DNA of 5,761 nucleotides. It comes from an uncultured delta proteobacterium. GTDB taxonomy: Bacteria; UBA10199; GCA-002796325; 1-14-0-20-49-13. Positions 1 to 5,761 of the stretch are shown here, one piece after another. Under the pieces are notes generated by a model. The model was not told where the DNA came from, did not search any database, and saw nothing but the letters and a program-made list of their open reading frames with translations. Both the position numbers and the translations under genes were made by a program. The stretch lies in NCBI GenBank assembly GCA_903868375.1, contig CAIPVD010000325.1, positions 1 through 5,761 on the forward strand, read 5' to 3'. Each line of letters opens with the position of its first letter. Position 1 is the first letter of the stretch.

Positions 1-57
1 ATATTCTGCAAGCAGCGAATGGCGAGTTCCGAGCCGAGGGAGACAACTCATGTTCAG

Positions 58-73
58 TTAAGATTTATCTTAA
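58..73. repeat. Perfect palindrome with 7-base arms
   Basis: TTAAGATTTATCTTAA consists of two 7-base arms (TTAAGAT and ATCTTAA) around a 2-base TT centre. It lies in an A/T-rich patch downstream of the porin stop codon. It could be an operator for a gene beyond the left edge or part of a transcript end. A/T-rich palindromes of this size do arise by chance, so its function is open. Confidence 0.4.
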
Positions 74-83
74 TACAAAATCA

Positions 84-113
84 GCGTGGCGAGCAGTTGA
101 CAGCCACCCACGC
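84..113 (-). terminator. Weak candidate terminator of the porin gene
   Basis: Read on the minus strand, about 40 bases after the porin stop codon, GCGTGG (113-108) can pair with CCACGC (89-84) across an 18-base loop. The stem is followed by TGATTTTG, a modest T-rich run. A competing 5-base stem, GTGGC (107-103) with GCCAC (90-86), overlaps it. The position is right for an intrinsic terminator, but the stem is short, the loop long and the T-run weak, so this is tentative. Confidence 0.3.
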
Positions 114-153
114 CCATACCACCGTTGCCTTTAAAAGCATCTGATCGACATGG

Positions 154-1539
154 TTACTGGAACAATGAATACATTATGCTGGTCTGGACGCGGACAACGT
201 CTCCGCTTACGCTGCTCTTTTCCTGCTTATATCCGTAAAGCCCTTCAAGTCCAAAGCTTAAACGTTTGTATAATTGAAAGACGAGATTTGCGCTGGCGTA
301 ATATGTCCGGTGATATGCGCTTGGCAGTTGGCTGAACTGGTTCTCAAGGTTCACAACGCCGAAGCTTGCGGTCGAGCGAAATTTGTCTGACCACGTATGC
401 GTATATCCAACCATTGCCGCTTCAACAGGCAGAGGTTGAAGCTTTCCGGCAGAATCGAACGCGGCGTCGTTGTTCGTGTCGGAATCGTTCATGTAATAAT
501 AGATGCCCTGGCCGTATGTTAGCTGTGTTTGGAACGAGTCGTGTTTAAAAACGTTTAAAGAGCCGGAAAGGTTCAGGCCCCAACCGAACGTGTCCTGATC
601 GCCGACCACATTACCGCTAACGCCTAAGTCCCTAAAGATCGTGGCGAACTGAACGTGCCCAACGCCTTTCTTCGCCCACTTAAAATGGAAACCGCCATCC
701 GGTGCGTGGATCTCGGACGTTGCAGAAATATCGCCCGTGGTATCGACCTGCGGCGCAGGTTTTTCCAAGGATACGGTGAGCTCCCAGTTCTTGCTAAGCA
801 AGAGCATGTATTTTATCAGCGGCTGGCGGGCAGAAATTGCGGCGTTCGGTCCTTCGTAATCGACTGTGTCTGGCCATGCGTCGGCATCTTCAAATACCGT
901 ATAGGTTTGGCCTACGACTATGTTGTAAAATTGGCCGTAAAGGTGCCTGACCTTGTAGTTAAGATATGCGTTTCCGGCTCCCGAAAAGTCGTTCTCGTAA
1001 TAGAAACGCGGATTGCCGTCGGTTCCAGGTGAGCGAACATCCATCGACAATTGCGAACCTTGCCCATTCATGTTGAATTGATGGCCTCCGCCTTGGGCGA
1101 TCTCACCTTTAACGGGAATATCTGCGGTAACGAAACGGTTCTCGTTACCCGCAAAATCGGTATCGTTCGTAATGTCGAGGCGGGGGCGGGCGTTGAACTT
1201 TATCATGGCGCTCGTGTGCGGTATCGGAATGAAACCTTTATATTCCGGCTGAACGGTCATGTCGTCCACGCGCGGTGCCGCTTCTTGCTTGTCGCTGAAA
1301 GAATCTCTAAGTTCTATTTGTGTTTCGCGTTCTTCAAGCGGCCGATTGTCTTCAGCCTCTGTATATACTTCTTGCCGCTTAATGGATTCGTCGAGCTTTT
1401 TTTCCAGCTGGTCGATCCTATCCTGCAATTGTTTGACAGATTCCTGAAGTTCTTTTGTTTCCGTGTTGCCCGAAGATGCGCTGGCATGAAAGAAGGGGAG
1501 TAAAATAAAGATGGCCACGACGACGAATATTCTCTTCAT
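154..1539 (-). CDS. DcaP-like trimeric outer-membrane porin
   Basis: The product is a 461-residue outer-membrane beta-barrel. The start at 1539 (MKRIFVVV...) is preferred over an in-frame ATG at 1581 because it gives a classic signal peptide: a Lys-Arg start, a hydrophobic core at residues 5-17, and likely cleavage after the Ala-Ser-Ala at 19-21. Residues 27-56 have heptad-like Leu/Ile spacing and many charges, as expected of a coiled coil. A charged linker leads to the barrel from about residue 100, with alternating strands rich in Tyr and Phe. The segment at 209-244 (GQTYTVFEDADAW, then DYEGPN and RQPLIKY) matches my recollection of the DcaP family signature, and DcaP proteins also carry an N-terminal coiled coil. 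Known DcaP proteins form trimeric channels for dicarboxylates and other small anions; the substrate here is not known. The protein ends SLFQ, so the usual terminal aromatic is one residue short of the end. Ribosome binding is weak (AAAAGAAC upstream). The gene is divergent from dipZ. Confidence 0.82.
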   Translation of the reverse strand: MKRIFVVVAIFILLPFFHASASSGNTETKELQESVKQLQDRIDQLEKKLDESIKRQEVYTEAEDNRPLEERETQIELRDSFSDKQEAAPRVDDMTVQPEYKGFIPIPHTSAMIKFNARPRLDITNDTDFAGNENRFVTADIPVKGEIAQGGGHQFNMNGQGSQLSMDVRSPGTDGNPRFYYENDFSGAGNAYLNYKVRHLYGQFYNIVVGQTYTVFEDADAWPDTVDYEGPNAAISARQPLIKYMLLLSKNWELTVSLEKPAPQVDTTGDISATSEIHAPDGGFHFKWAKKGVGHVQFATIFRDLGVSGNVVGDQDTFGWGLNLSGSLNVFKHDSFQTQLTYGQGIYYYMNDSDTNNDAAFDSAGKLQPLPVEAAMVGYTHTWSDKFRSTASFGVVNLENQFSQLPSAYHRTYYASANLVFQLYKRLSFGLEGLYGYKQEKSSVSGDVVRVQTSIMYSLFQ

Positions 1540-1632
1540 AATGGTTTGTTCTTTTATTTCACAATTCGTTAGGCCGCACAAGAATAATCACATTTGCTTG
1601 CCAAGCATTTTCAAATCTTGTAGCCTCTTTTT
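1540..1632. promoter_or_regulatory. Divergent promoter region between porin and dipZ
   Basis: These 93 bases must hold the promoters of both flanking genes. Leftward candidate: TTGAAA (1614-1609), a 19-base spacer, and GATTAT (1589-1584). A start a few bases beyond it supports the porin start at 1539 rather than 1581. Rightward candidates: TTCACA (1558-1563), 19 bases, AATAAT (1583-1588); or TTGCCA (1598-1603), 17 bases, TAGCCT (1621-1626), which would begin the transcript at about the dipZ ATG. All are imperfect, with either non-ideal spacing or a poor -10 element. The region is certain to be regulatory by position, but the exact elements are uncertain. Confidence 0.5.
1595..1607. promoter_or_regulatory. 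Candidate shared operator (13-base palindrome)
   Basis: TGCTTGCCAAGCA is a perfect inverted repeat with 6-base arms around a single C. It lies 55 bases from the porin start codon and 25 bases from the dipZ start codon. It falls between the -35 and -10 elements of the leftward promoter candidate, and about where one rightward candidate would begin transcription. A repressor bound here could control both genes. I do not recognise the motif as the site of a named regulator. Confidence 0.4.
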
Positions 1633-3360
1633 ATGATCGTTTTAATACCGTTTGCATTCCTGGCGGGAGTTGTAACGATATTGTCGCCGTGCATACTTCC
1701 AATTCTGCCGATCGTACTTTCCGGTTCGGTAGCAGGCGGAAAGAAAAAGCCCATTGGCATTATCTTGGGCTTTGTAGGTAGCTTTGTATTTTTCACGCTC
1801 TTTCTAACTGCGATCGTTAAGGCAACTGGCATCTCCGCCGGCGCGATAAGGGCCGTCGCGGTAGTTGTTATTTTTCTCTTTGGCCTGTCGATGCTAACTG
1901 CAAACATTCAGCACGTTTTTGAAAGCGCGGTGTCTCGCCTTCTAAATAAAACGGATATCGGCAAAAAAGTGCCTGAATATCGAACGAAAACAGGTTCAGA
2001 ACTTTTCAGCGGCATATTAATAGGAATAAGTACCGGTATTATCTGGACGCCGTGCGTGGGGCCTATCATTGCATCCGTTATTGCTCTTGCGCTAACGGGT
2101 ACCGTTACGGGATTTGGTGCCGCGGTAACTTTTGCGTACGCGGTCGGAGCTGGAATTCCGCTTCTTGCTATAACATATGGCGGCCGTTCGCTGATCCATA
2201 AATTTCCAACTCTTCTTGCAAGGTCCGGAGCGATACAGCGGGTGTTCGGGCTTTTAATGATCGTAACGGCAGTTGCGATCCATTTCAATGCCGATAGAAA
2301 ATTGCAGGCATATATTGCAACGGCGCTGCCGGAATATGGCGCTGGGCTTACAAAGATCGAGGACACGCCGGCAGTTGCTACGGAACTGAAAAAGATATCG
2401 AAGAAGATCACTCCCAAGATGAACATGCGCTATCCGAATTTAGGCAAGGCGCCGGAACTTGTGGCCGGCGGCAAATGGTTCAATACGAAGCCGCTTAAAC
2501 TTGAAGAACTTTCGGGCAAGGTAGTGCTTGTCGATTTTTGGACCTATACATGTATCAACTGCTTAAGGACGCTGCCTTACATTAAGGCTTGGAACGAACG
2601 CTACAAAGACAAGGGGCTTGTCGTTATCGGCGTTCATACGCCCGAGTTCGAGTTCGAAAAAAATGCGAAGGACGTAGAGGCCGCGCTTGCCTCCGAAAAA
2701 ATAACCTATCCGGTCATGCAGGATAACGATTACGAAACTTGGGAGGCTTACGATAACCACTACTGGCCGGCAAAATATCTGATCGATGGGACCGGGCGCA
2801 TTCGCTACACGCATTTTGGAGAGGGCGACTACGACGAAACGGAGAAGGCGATTCAGGACCTACTTGCAGAAACTGGCGACGAGAGCAAAGTTTTGCCATC
2901 GAACCCCAGTTACCAGATAAGGTCGCGAACGCCGGAACTTTATTTGGGTTACATGCGCATTGAAAGGCTTTCTTCCCCTGAACACGTCAAAGAAGATGCC
3001 GCGCAGATCTATTCGGCTCCAAGAGAGTTGGAGCCCAGTTCATTTGCGTACAGCGGCGAATGGATGATAGGTGGTGAATGGGCGGCGCCTCGCAAAGGTG
3101 CGAAGTTGGAATTGAGATTCGATGCCGCGAACGTATTTTTGGTAATGCGTGTGCCAAAAGAAGCAGCTAGTATTCGAATTTTGCTAGACGGGAAGCCGCT
3201 TGCGGCAGCTAATGCCGGCGCCGACGTTAAAGATTCCACGCTAAAGGTAAATGCCGACAGGCTTTACAAGATCGTCGATCTTCCTGTCCCTGGCGACCAT
3301 GTCTTAACGCTCGAATTCCTGGACGATAACGTGGAAACCTACGCATTTACCTTCGGTTGA
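1633..3360 (+). CDS. dipZ: DipZ-type protein: CcdA-like membrane domain fused to a thioredoxin-like domain
   Basis: This 575-residue protein should carry electrons from cytoplasmic thioredoxin across the inner membrane to a periplasmic thiol-disulfide domain. Residues 1-220 form a CcdA/DsbD-beta-like domain with about six hydrophobic segments (near 2-30, 41-64, 71-92, 127-155, 157-183, 201-219). It has both expected membrane cysteines: C20 in LSPCILPILP and C141 in WTPCVGP. A linker leads to a TlpA/AhpC-TSA-like thioredoxin domain (about 270-415) with the redox pair C307/C310 in FWTYTCINCLRTLP and a probable cis-proline P379 in YWPAKYLID. Residues from about 430 on (starting TPELYLG) form the beta-rich C-terminal domain typical of DipZ, which is thought to be carbohydrate-binding-module-like. 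There is no N-terminal DsbD-alpha domain. An in-frame TAG at 1621-1623 makes the ATG at 1633 the first possible ATG; no clear ribosome binding site precedes it. The electron acceptor is not evident from the neighbours. The symbol rests on domain architecture and is firm for the family. Confidence 0.9.
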   Translation: MIVLIPFAFLAGVVTILSPCILPILPIVLSGSVAGGKKKPIGIILGFVGSFVFFTLFLTAIVKATGISAGAIRAVAVVVIFLFGLSMLTANIQHVFESAVSRLLNKTDIGKKVPEYRTKTGSELFSGILIGISTGIIWTPCVGPIIASVIALALTGTVTGFGAAVTFAYAVGAGIPLLAITYGGRSLIHKFPTLLARSGAIQRVFGLLMIVTAVAIHFNADRKLQAYIATALPEYGAGLTKIEDTPAVATELKKISKKITPKMNMRYPNLGKAPELVAGGKWFNTKPLKLEELSGKVVLVDFWTYTCINCLRTLPYIKAWNERYKDKGLVVIGVHTPEFEFEKNAKDVEAALASEKITYPVMQDNDYETWEAYDNHYWPAKYLIDGTGRIRYTHFGEGDYDETEKAIQDLLAETGDESKVLPSNPSYQIRSRTPELYLGYMRIERLSSPEHVKEDAAQIYSAPRELEPSSFAYSGEWMIGGEWAAPRKGAKLELRFDAANVFLVMRVPKEAASIRILLDGKPLAAANAGADVKDSTLKVNADRLYKIVDLPVPGDHVLTLEFLDDNVETYAFTFG

Positions 3361-3408
3361 TATAGCAGTTGAAATGAAAACTTTTGTAGGATAATCCATG
3401 GACCAGTT
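3361..3408 (+). promoter_or_regulatory. Kinase leader with two six-codon open frames
   Basis: The 48 bases between dipZ and the kinase show no terminator, so read-through transcription is likely. Two tiny frames lie here in the same phase: ATG 3374 to TAA 3394 (MKTFVG) and ATG 3398 to TAA 3418 (MDQLWP). The second overlaps the kinase start codon. The only decent ribosome binding site, TAGGA (3387-3391), lies 6 bases before the ATG at 3398 but 17 bases before the kinase ATG at 3409. This may mean the kinase is translated by coupling to the mini-frame, or simply that binding-site rules are loose in this genome. Confidence 0.35.
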
Positions 3409-5511
3409 ATGGCCATAAATTCGAAAGATAAAAATCAGGGCGCATGCAACGGTAGCCTGGCGGAATTAGATGCCATCTTTGCCGCTCTTCCCGATGCGGT
3501 GCTTTTCTATGGCGCCGATGGCAGGATCCAGCGGACCAATTTTGCTGCTAATGCTATGATTGGAGAAGATATCTCCGGGTTCGATCAGAAGAAGATGGCA
3601 GCCCTTATGAAACGGCTGAAGCTTCGTCACCCCGATGGCAGGCTCCTGAAGGTTGAAGAACTTCCCGGATATAGGGCGCTACGTGGGGAATTCATACACG
3701 ATCAGATAAACTTGGTAAGTAAGGGAATGGGCCAAGATGTTATGTTCGAAGTTAACGCAGCGCCTACTTCTTCCGGCGGTGCAGTTGCTATCTGGCGAGA
3801 CGTATCCAAGCGTTGGCTTGCGGAGATGGAGCAAAAGATATCGGCTGAATTTCTTCACGTTGTGAACGAATGCCGCCATTTAAGCGAACTGATCCGTGCT
3901 GCGACGCTCTTCTTTCAGGAAAGAACCGGCTGCGAGGCGGTGGGCATCAGGCTGAAGAACGCCGATGACTATCCTTATTACGAAGCCCGTGGTTTTTCCG
4001 AAGAGTTCATTCATTTGGAAAATAAATTATGCTCGCACGACGAATTTGGAAATCCCGTCCTAGATTGCATGTGCGGAAGCGTGATCACCGGAAAATTCGA
4101 TCCATCGAAATCCTTTTTTACACGGAAGGGTAGTTTTTGGACGAATTCGACGACCGAAACCGTTAGGCAGGTTCGGACGCGCGGCCGTTGCAATGGCGAA
4201 GGATACGAATCGGTCGCGCTCATAGGGCTTGTGTCTGGACAGGAACGCCTTGGACTTCTCCAGTTGAACGATAGGCGAAAGGGTCGGTTTACAGTTGGAA
4301 TGATCGAACTTTGGGAGAGGCTGGCCGATTATCTGGCAGTTGCCATTTCAAAGTTCAGCGCCGAAGAAGAATTGCGTTCGAATATAGAACGCCTTCGTCT
4401 CGCGCTAGAAGCGGCTAATTCCGGAACGTGGGAGTGGGATATTCGGACGAACGAAAGCATTTGGTCCGATGAACTTTGGAAGGTGCTGGAGCTTAAACCG
4501 CATAGCGTCCAGCCGTCCTACGAAACATGGCTGCAGAGGGTTCATTCGAATGACAGGCTGAAAGTGGATGGTATCGTAAAAGAAGCGGTGCGCACGGCAA
4601 AAGAACTGAACTTTGAATATCGCGTTCGGAGCGATGCGGGTGCCGAACGCTGGTTAATGACCAGGGCCCGCCCGCTATGCGATTTAGGCGGCAGCGTAAT
4701 GCGTTTTGTTGGCATCATCATGGACATTACCAACCTTAAAAGGGCCGAAGAGATACTTAAAAGGGACAAGGAAACTGTCGAAAAACTGGCGCGCGAGCGT
4801 TCCAAAGACCTTCTTTCGGCGCAGATGGAACTCGAAAGGTCGAAGAGGCTTTCCGACATCGGTACGTTAGCCGCGACCATTGCACATGAACTGCGTAACC
4901 CTCTGGCAGCCATTACCCTTGCCTCGGCAAATATCAAAAGAAAGGCGAAAAATTCGGATCTGGATAAACATTTGAACAATATCGAAAAGAAAATATTTGA
5001 AAGCGGGCAGATCATAAATAACCTTCTTTTCTATTCGAGAATTAAGCCGCCGAACTTTGAAAATGTGAACGTCTTCGACGCCGTTGGCGAGTGCGTGGGA
5101 ACGGTGCGTAAGCAAGGCAAGAAAAAGGTGTCATTCTCCGTCAATCTTCAAAAGATAAAGAGCCTGAACATTAAGGCGGATTCTGTGCAGATCAAAGAGG
5201 TCTTCTCGAACATATTGAACAACTCATACGATGCATGTTCGGAGCAGAATGGAAGTATAGAAGTGTCGGCCGTTGAAGAAGACGGCGGCGTAACGATAAA
5301 GGTCAGCGATAATGGTTGCGGCATAAATAAGTACGATATAGACAAGGTCTTCAATCCATTCTTTACGACGAAGACGAAGGGGACGGGGCTGGGCCTTACC
5401 GTTTGCCGGCAAATAGTGGAAATGCACGGCGGAATAATAAAAGTTGAAAGTGAACAGGGAAAAGGGACTTTGGTTGCCGTATCGCTTTCCAAACAGCCAA
5501 GAAATATCTAA
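3409..5511 (+). CDS. Soluble PAS-GAF-PAS sensor histidine kinase
   Basis: This 700-residue kinase has no signal peptide or membrane segment, so it should sense a cytoplasmic cue, autophosphorylate on histidine and pass phosphate to a response regulator that is not in the window. In order: a PAS domain (about 17-135, with LPDAVLFYGADGRI); a GAF domain (about 155-315) containing C208, the C220-x-C222 pair in LDCMCGSV, GSFWTNSTTE, and C261 in RCNGEGYESVALIGL; a PAS_3-type domain (about 326-448, with SGTWEWDIRTNESIWSDELW); a signalling helix (about 445-485, rich in Glu/Lys/Arg); a HisKA domain with phospho-acceptor H493 in IAHELRNPLAAI; and a HATPase domain with the N box FSNILNNSYDAC (599-610), the G1 box DNGCGI (634-639), the F box FNPFF (648-652) and the G2 box GTGLGL (658-663). 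All catalytic motifs are intact. The ATG at 3409 is the first in frame after a stop at 3370-3372, though its ribosome binding site is poorly spaced. It probably shares a transcript with dipZ and the following hydrolase. The ligand is unknown. Confidence 0.93.
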   Translation: MAINSKDKNQGACNGSLAELDAIFAALPDAVLFYGADGRIQRTNFAANAMIGEDISGFDQKKMAALMKRLKLRHPDGRLLKVEELPGYRALRGEFIHDQINLVSKGMGQDVMFEVNAAPTSSGGAVAIWRDVSKRWLAEMEQKISAEFLHVVNECRHLSELIRAATLFFQERTGCEAVGIRLKNADDYPYYEARGFSEEFIHLENKLCSHDEFGNPVLDCMCGSVITGKFDPSKSFFTRKGSFWTNSTTETVRQVRTRGRCNGEGYESVALIGLVSGQERLGLLQLNDRRKGRFTVGMIELWERLADYLAVAISKFSAEEELRSNIERLRLALEAANSGTWEWDIRTNESIWSDELWKVLELKPHSVQPSYETWLQRVHSNDRLKVDGIVKEAVRTAKELNFEYRVRSDAGAERWLMTRARPLCDLGGSVMRFVGIIMDITNLKRAEEILKRDKETVEKLARERSKDLLSAQMELERSKRLSDIGTLAATIAHELRNPLAAITLASANIKRKAKNSDLDKHLNNIEKKIFESGQIINNLLFYSRIKPPNFENVNVFDAVGECVGTVRKQGKKKVSFSVNLQKIKSLNIKADSVQIKEVFSNILNNSYDACSEQNGSIEVSAVEEDGGVTIKVSDNGCGINKYDIDKVFNPFFTTKTKGTGLGLTVCRQIVEMHGGIIKVESEQGKGTLVAVSLSKQPRNI

Positions 5512-5761
5512 ATGTACCTATCTCTTCCGCGAACGAGGATATTCTATAAGACGAAAGGTGCCGGCCTGCCGGTCGTTATGCTTCACGGCTTTCCTTTGGA
5601 CCACGCCGTAATGGAAGCGTTCTTCGAGCCGATATTCAAAAAGTTGAAAAATTTTAAGCGCGTTTATTTGGACCTGCCTGCCATGGGAAGATCCGGCGCC
5701 ACGAACAAGATAGATAGTTCCAAAAAGATACTTCAGTCGGTAGAAGAATTTCTTGGCGCGG
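5512..5761 (+). CDS. Alpha/beta-fold hydrolase, 5' part (cut by window end)
   Basis: The ATG follows the kinase TAA with no gap, and 83 codons are visible before the window ends. The translation begins MYLSLPRTRIFYKTKGAG and contains VVMLHGFPLDH, the strand and His-Gly-x-Pro oxyanion-hole motif of alpha/beta hydrolases. It then has RVYLDLPAMGRSG, matching the family's usual D-x-P-G-x-G-x-S segment but with Ala-Met in place of the common Gly-His. The nucleophile elbow and the remaining catalytic residues lie beyond the window, so the substrate (ester, lactone, epoxide, peptide or other) cannot be inferred. No ribosome binding site is visible before the ATG, which suggests translation is coupled to termination on the kinase. 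It is very likely in the same operon. Confidence 0.85.
   Translation, partial: MYLSLPRTRIFYKTKGAGLPVVMLHGFPLDHAVMEAFFEPIFKKLKNFKRVYLDLPAMGRSGATNKIDSSKKILQSVEEFLGA

Larger units (their letters stand above)
1..153. other. Left-edge stretch with no assignable gene
   Basis: All three forward frames are open from the window edge, with stops at 59-61, 132-134 and 142-144. Any one of them could be the 3' end of a gene converging on the porin, but none of the short translations resembles a family I recognise. On the minus strand an ATG at 51-49 opens a frame that runs off the left edge (starting MSCLPRLGTRHS); it has no ribosome binding site and I cannot identify it. The A/T-rich stretch around 58-80, with its palindrome, looks intergenic. 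I make no gene call here. Confidence 0.4.

Noticed and set aside
1051..1503. 150-codon open frame on the plus strand opposite the porin
   Set aside because: It is wholly antisense to a well-supported porin, its translation matches no family I know, and it has no promoter or ribosome binding site. It is a shadow frame.
1540..1581. N-terminal extension of the porin from the ATG at 1581
   Set aside because: It would place 14 polar residues (MCGLTNCEIKEQTI) ahead of a textbook signal peptide, and the leftward promoter candidate sits at its edge. The start at 1539 fits better.
1908..2426. 172-codon open frame on the minus strand opposite dipZ
   Set aside because: It is antisense to the membrane domain of dipZ. 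The apparent hydrophobicity comes from the complementary codons and there is no independent support.
4542..5015. 157-codon open frame on the minus strand opposite the kinase
   Set aside because: It covers the PAS and HisKA coding region of an intact kinase, and its Ser/Leu/Arg-rich translation is typical of antisense reading of a coding sequence.
5509..5511. Kinase stop codon as a nonsense mutation breaking a kinase-hydrolase fusion
   Set aside because: The kinase ends at the normal end of its ATPase domain and the hydrolase starts with a normal ATG and a short lead-in to its first strand, so two separate genes are the simpler reading.
1..5761. tRNA, rRNA, CRISPR array, insertion sequence, defence or phage system
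   Set aside because: Almost all of the window is occupied by four ordinary coding regions. I saw no repeat arrays, transposase motifs, terminal inverted repeats around genes, or structured RNA signatures.

Overview
The window looks like chromosomal DNA of a Gram-negative bacterium. An outer-membrane beta-barrel with a signal peptide implies an outer membrane, and the sensor kinase carries a GAF variant that I associate from memory with deltaproteobacterial-type signalling proteins. Base composition looks balanced by eye, and no ribosome binding sites are strong. I would guess a deltaproteobacterial or related lineage; this is inference and no marker gene here settles it. There are no tRNAs, rRNAs, CRISPR arrays, insertion sequences or signs of recent transfer.

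Layout, left to right. Positions 1-153 hold no gene I can name: there is a 16-base palindrome and a weak candidate terminator for the gene that follows. A DcaP-like trimeric porin is read leftwards (154-1539). A short divergent intergenic region (1540-1632) contains a perfect 13-base palindrome and overlapping weak promoter candidates. Three genes then read rightwards: a DipZ-type membrane thiol-disulfide protein (1633-3360), a soluble PAS-GAF-PAS histidine kinase (3409-5511), and the start of an alpha/beta-fold hydrolase (5512 to the window end). The hydrolase begins at the base after the kinase stop codon, in the same reading frame.

How they may work together. The porin would let small, probably anionic, solutes cross the outer membrane. 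DipZ would carry electrons from the cytoplasm through its CcdA-like membrane domain to its own periplasmic thioredoxin-like CxxC domain. The kinase lies 48 bases downstream on the same strand with no visible terminator between, so co-transcription is likely. It has no membrane segments and therefore senses an internal signal. Its GAF domain has a cluster of cysteines, which raises the untested possibility that it senses redox state, metal or an iron-sulfur cofactor, and this would fit a neighbour that moves reducing power. No response regulator is present in the window.

I see no clearly novel system. The most interesting points are the cysteine-rich GAF domain beside a disulfide-handling membrane protein, the shared operator candidate between porin and dipZ, and the two tiny open frames before the kinase start.
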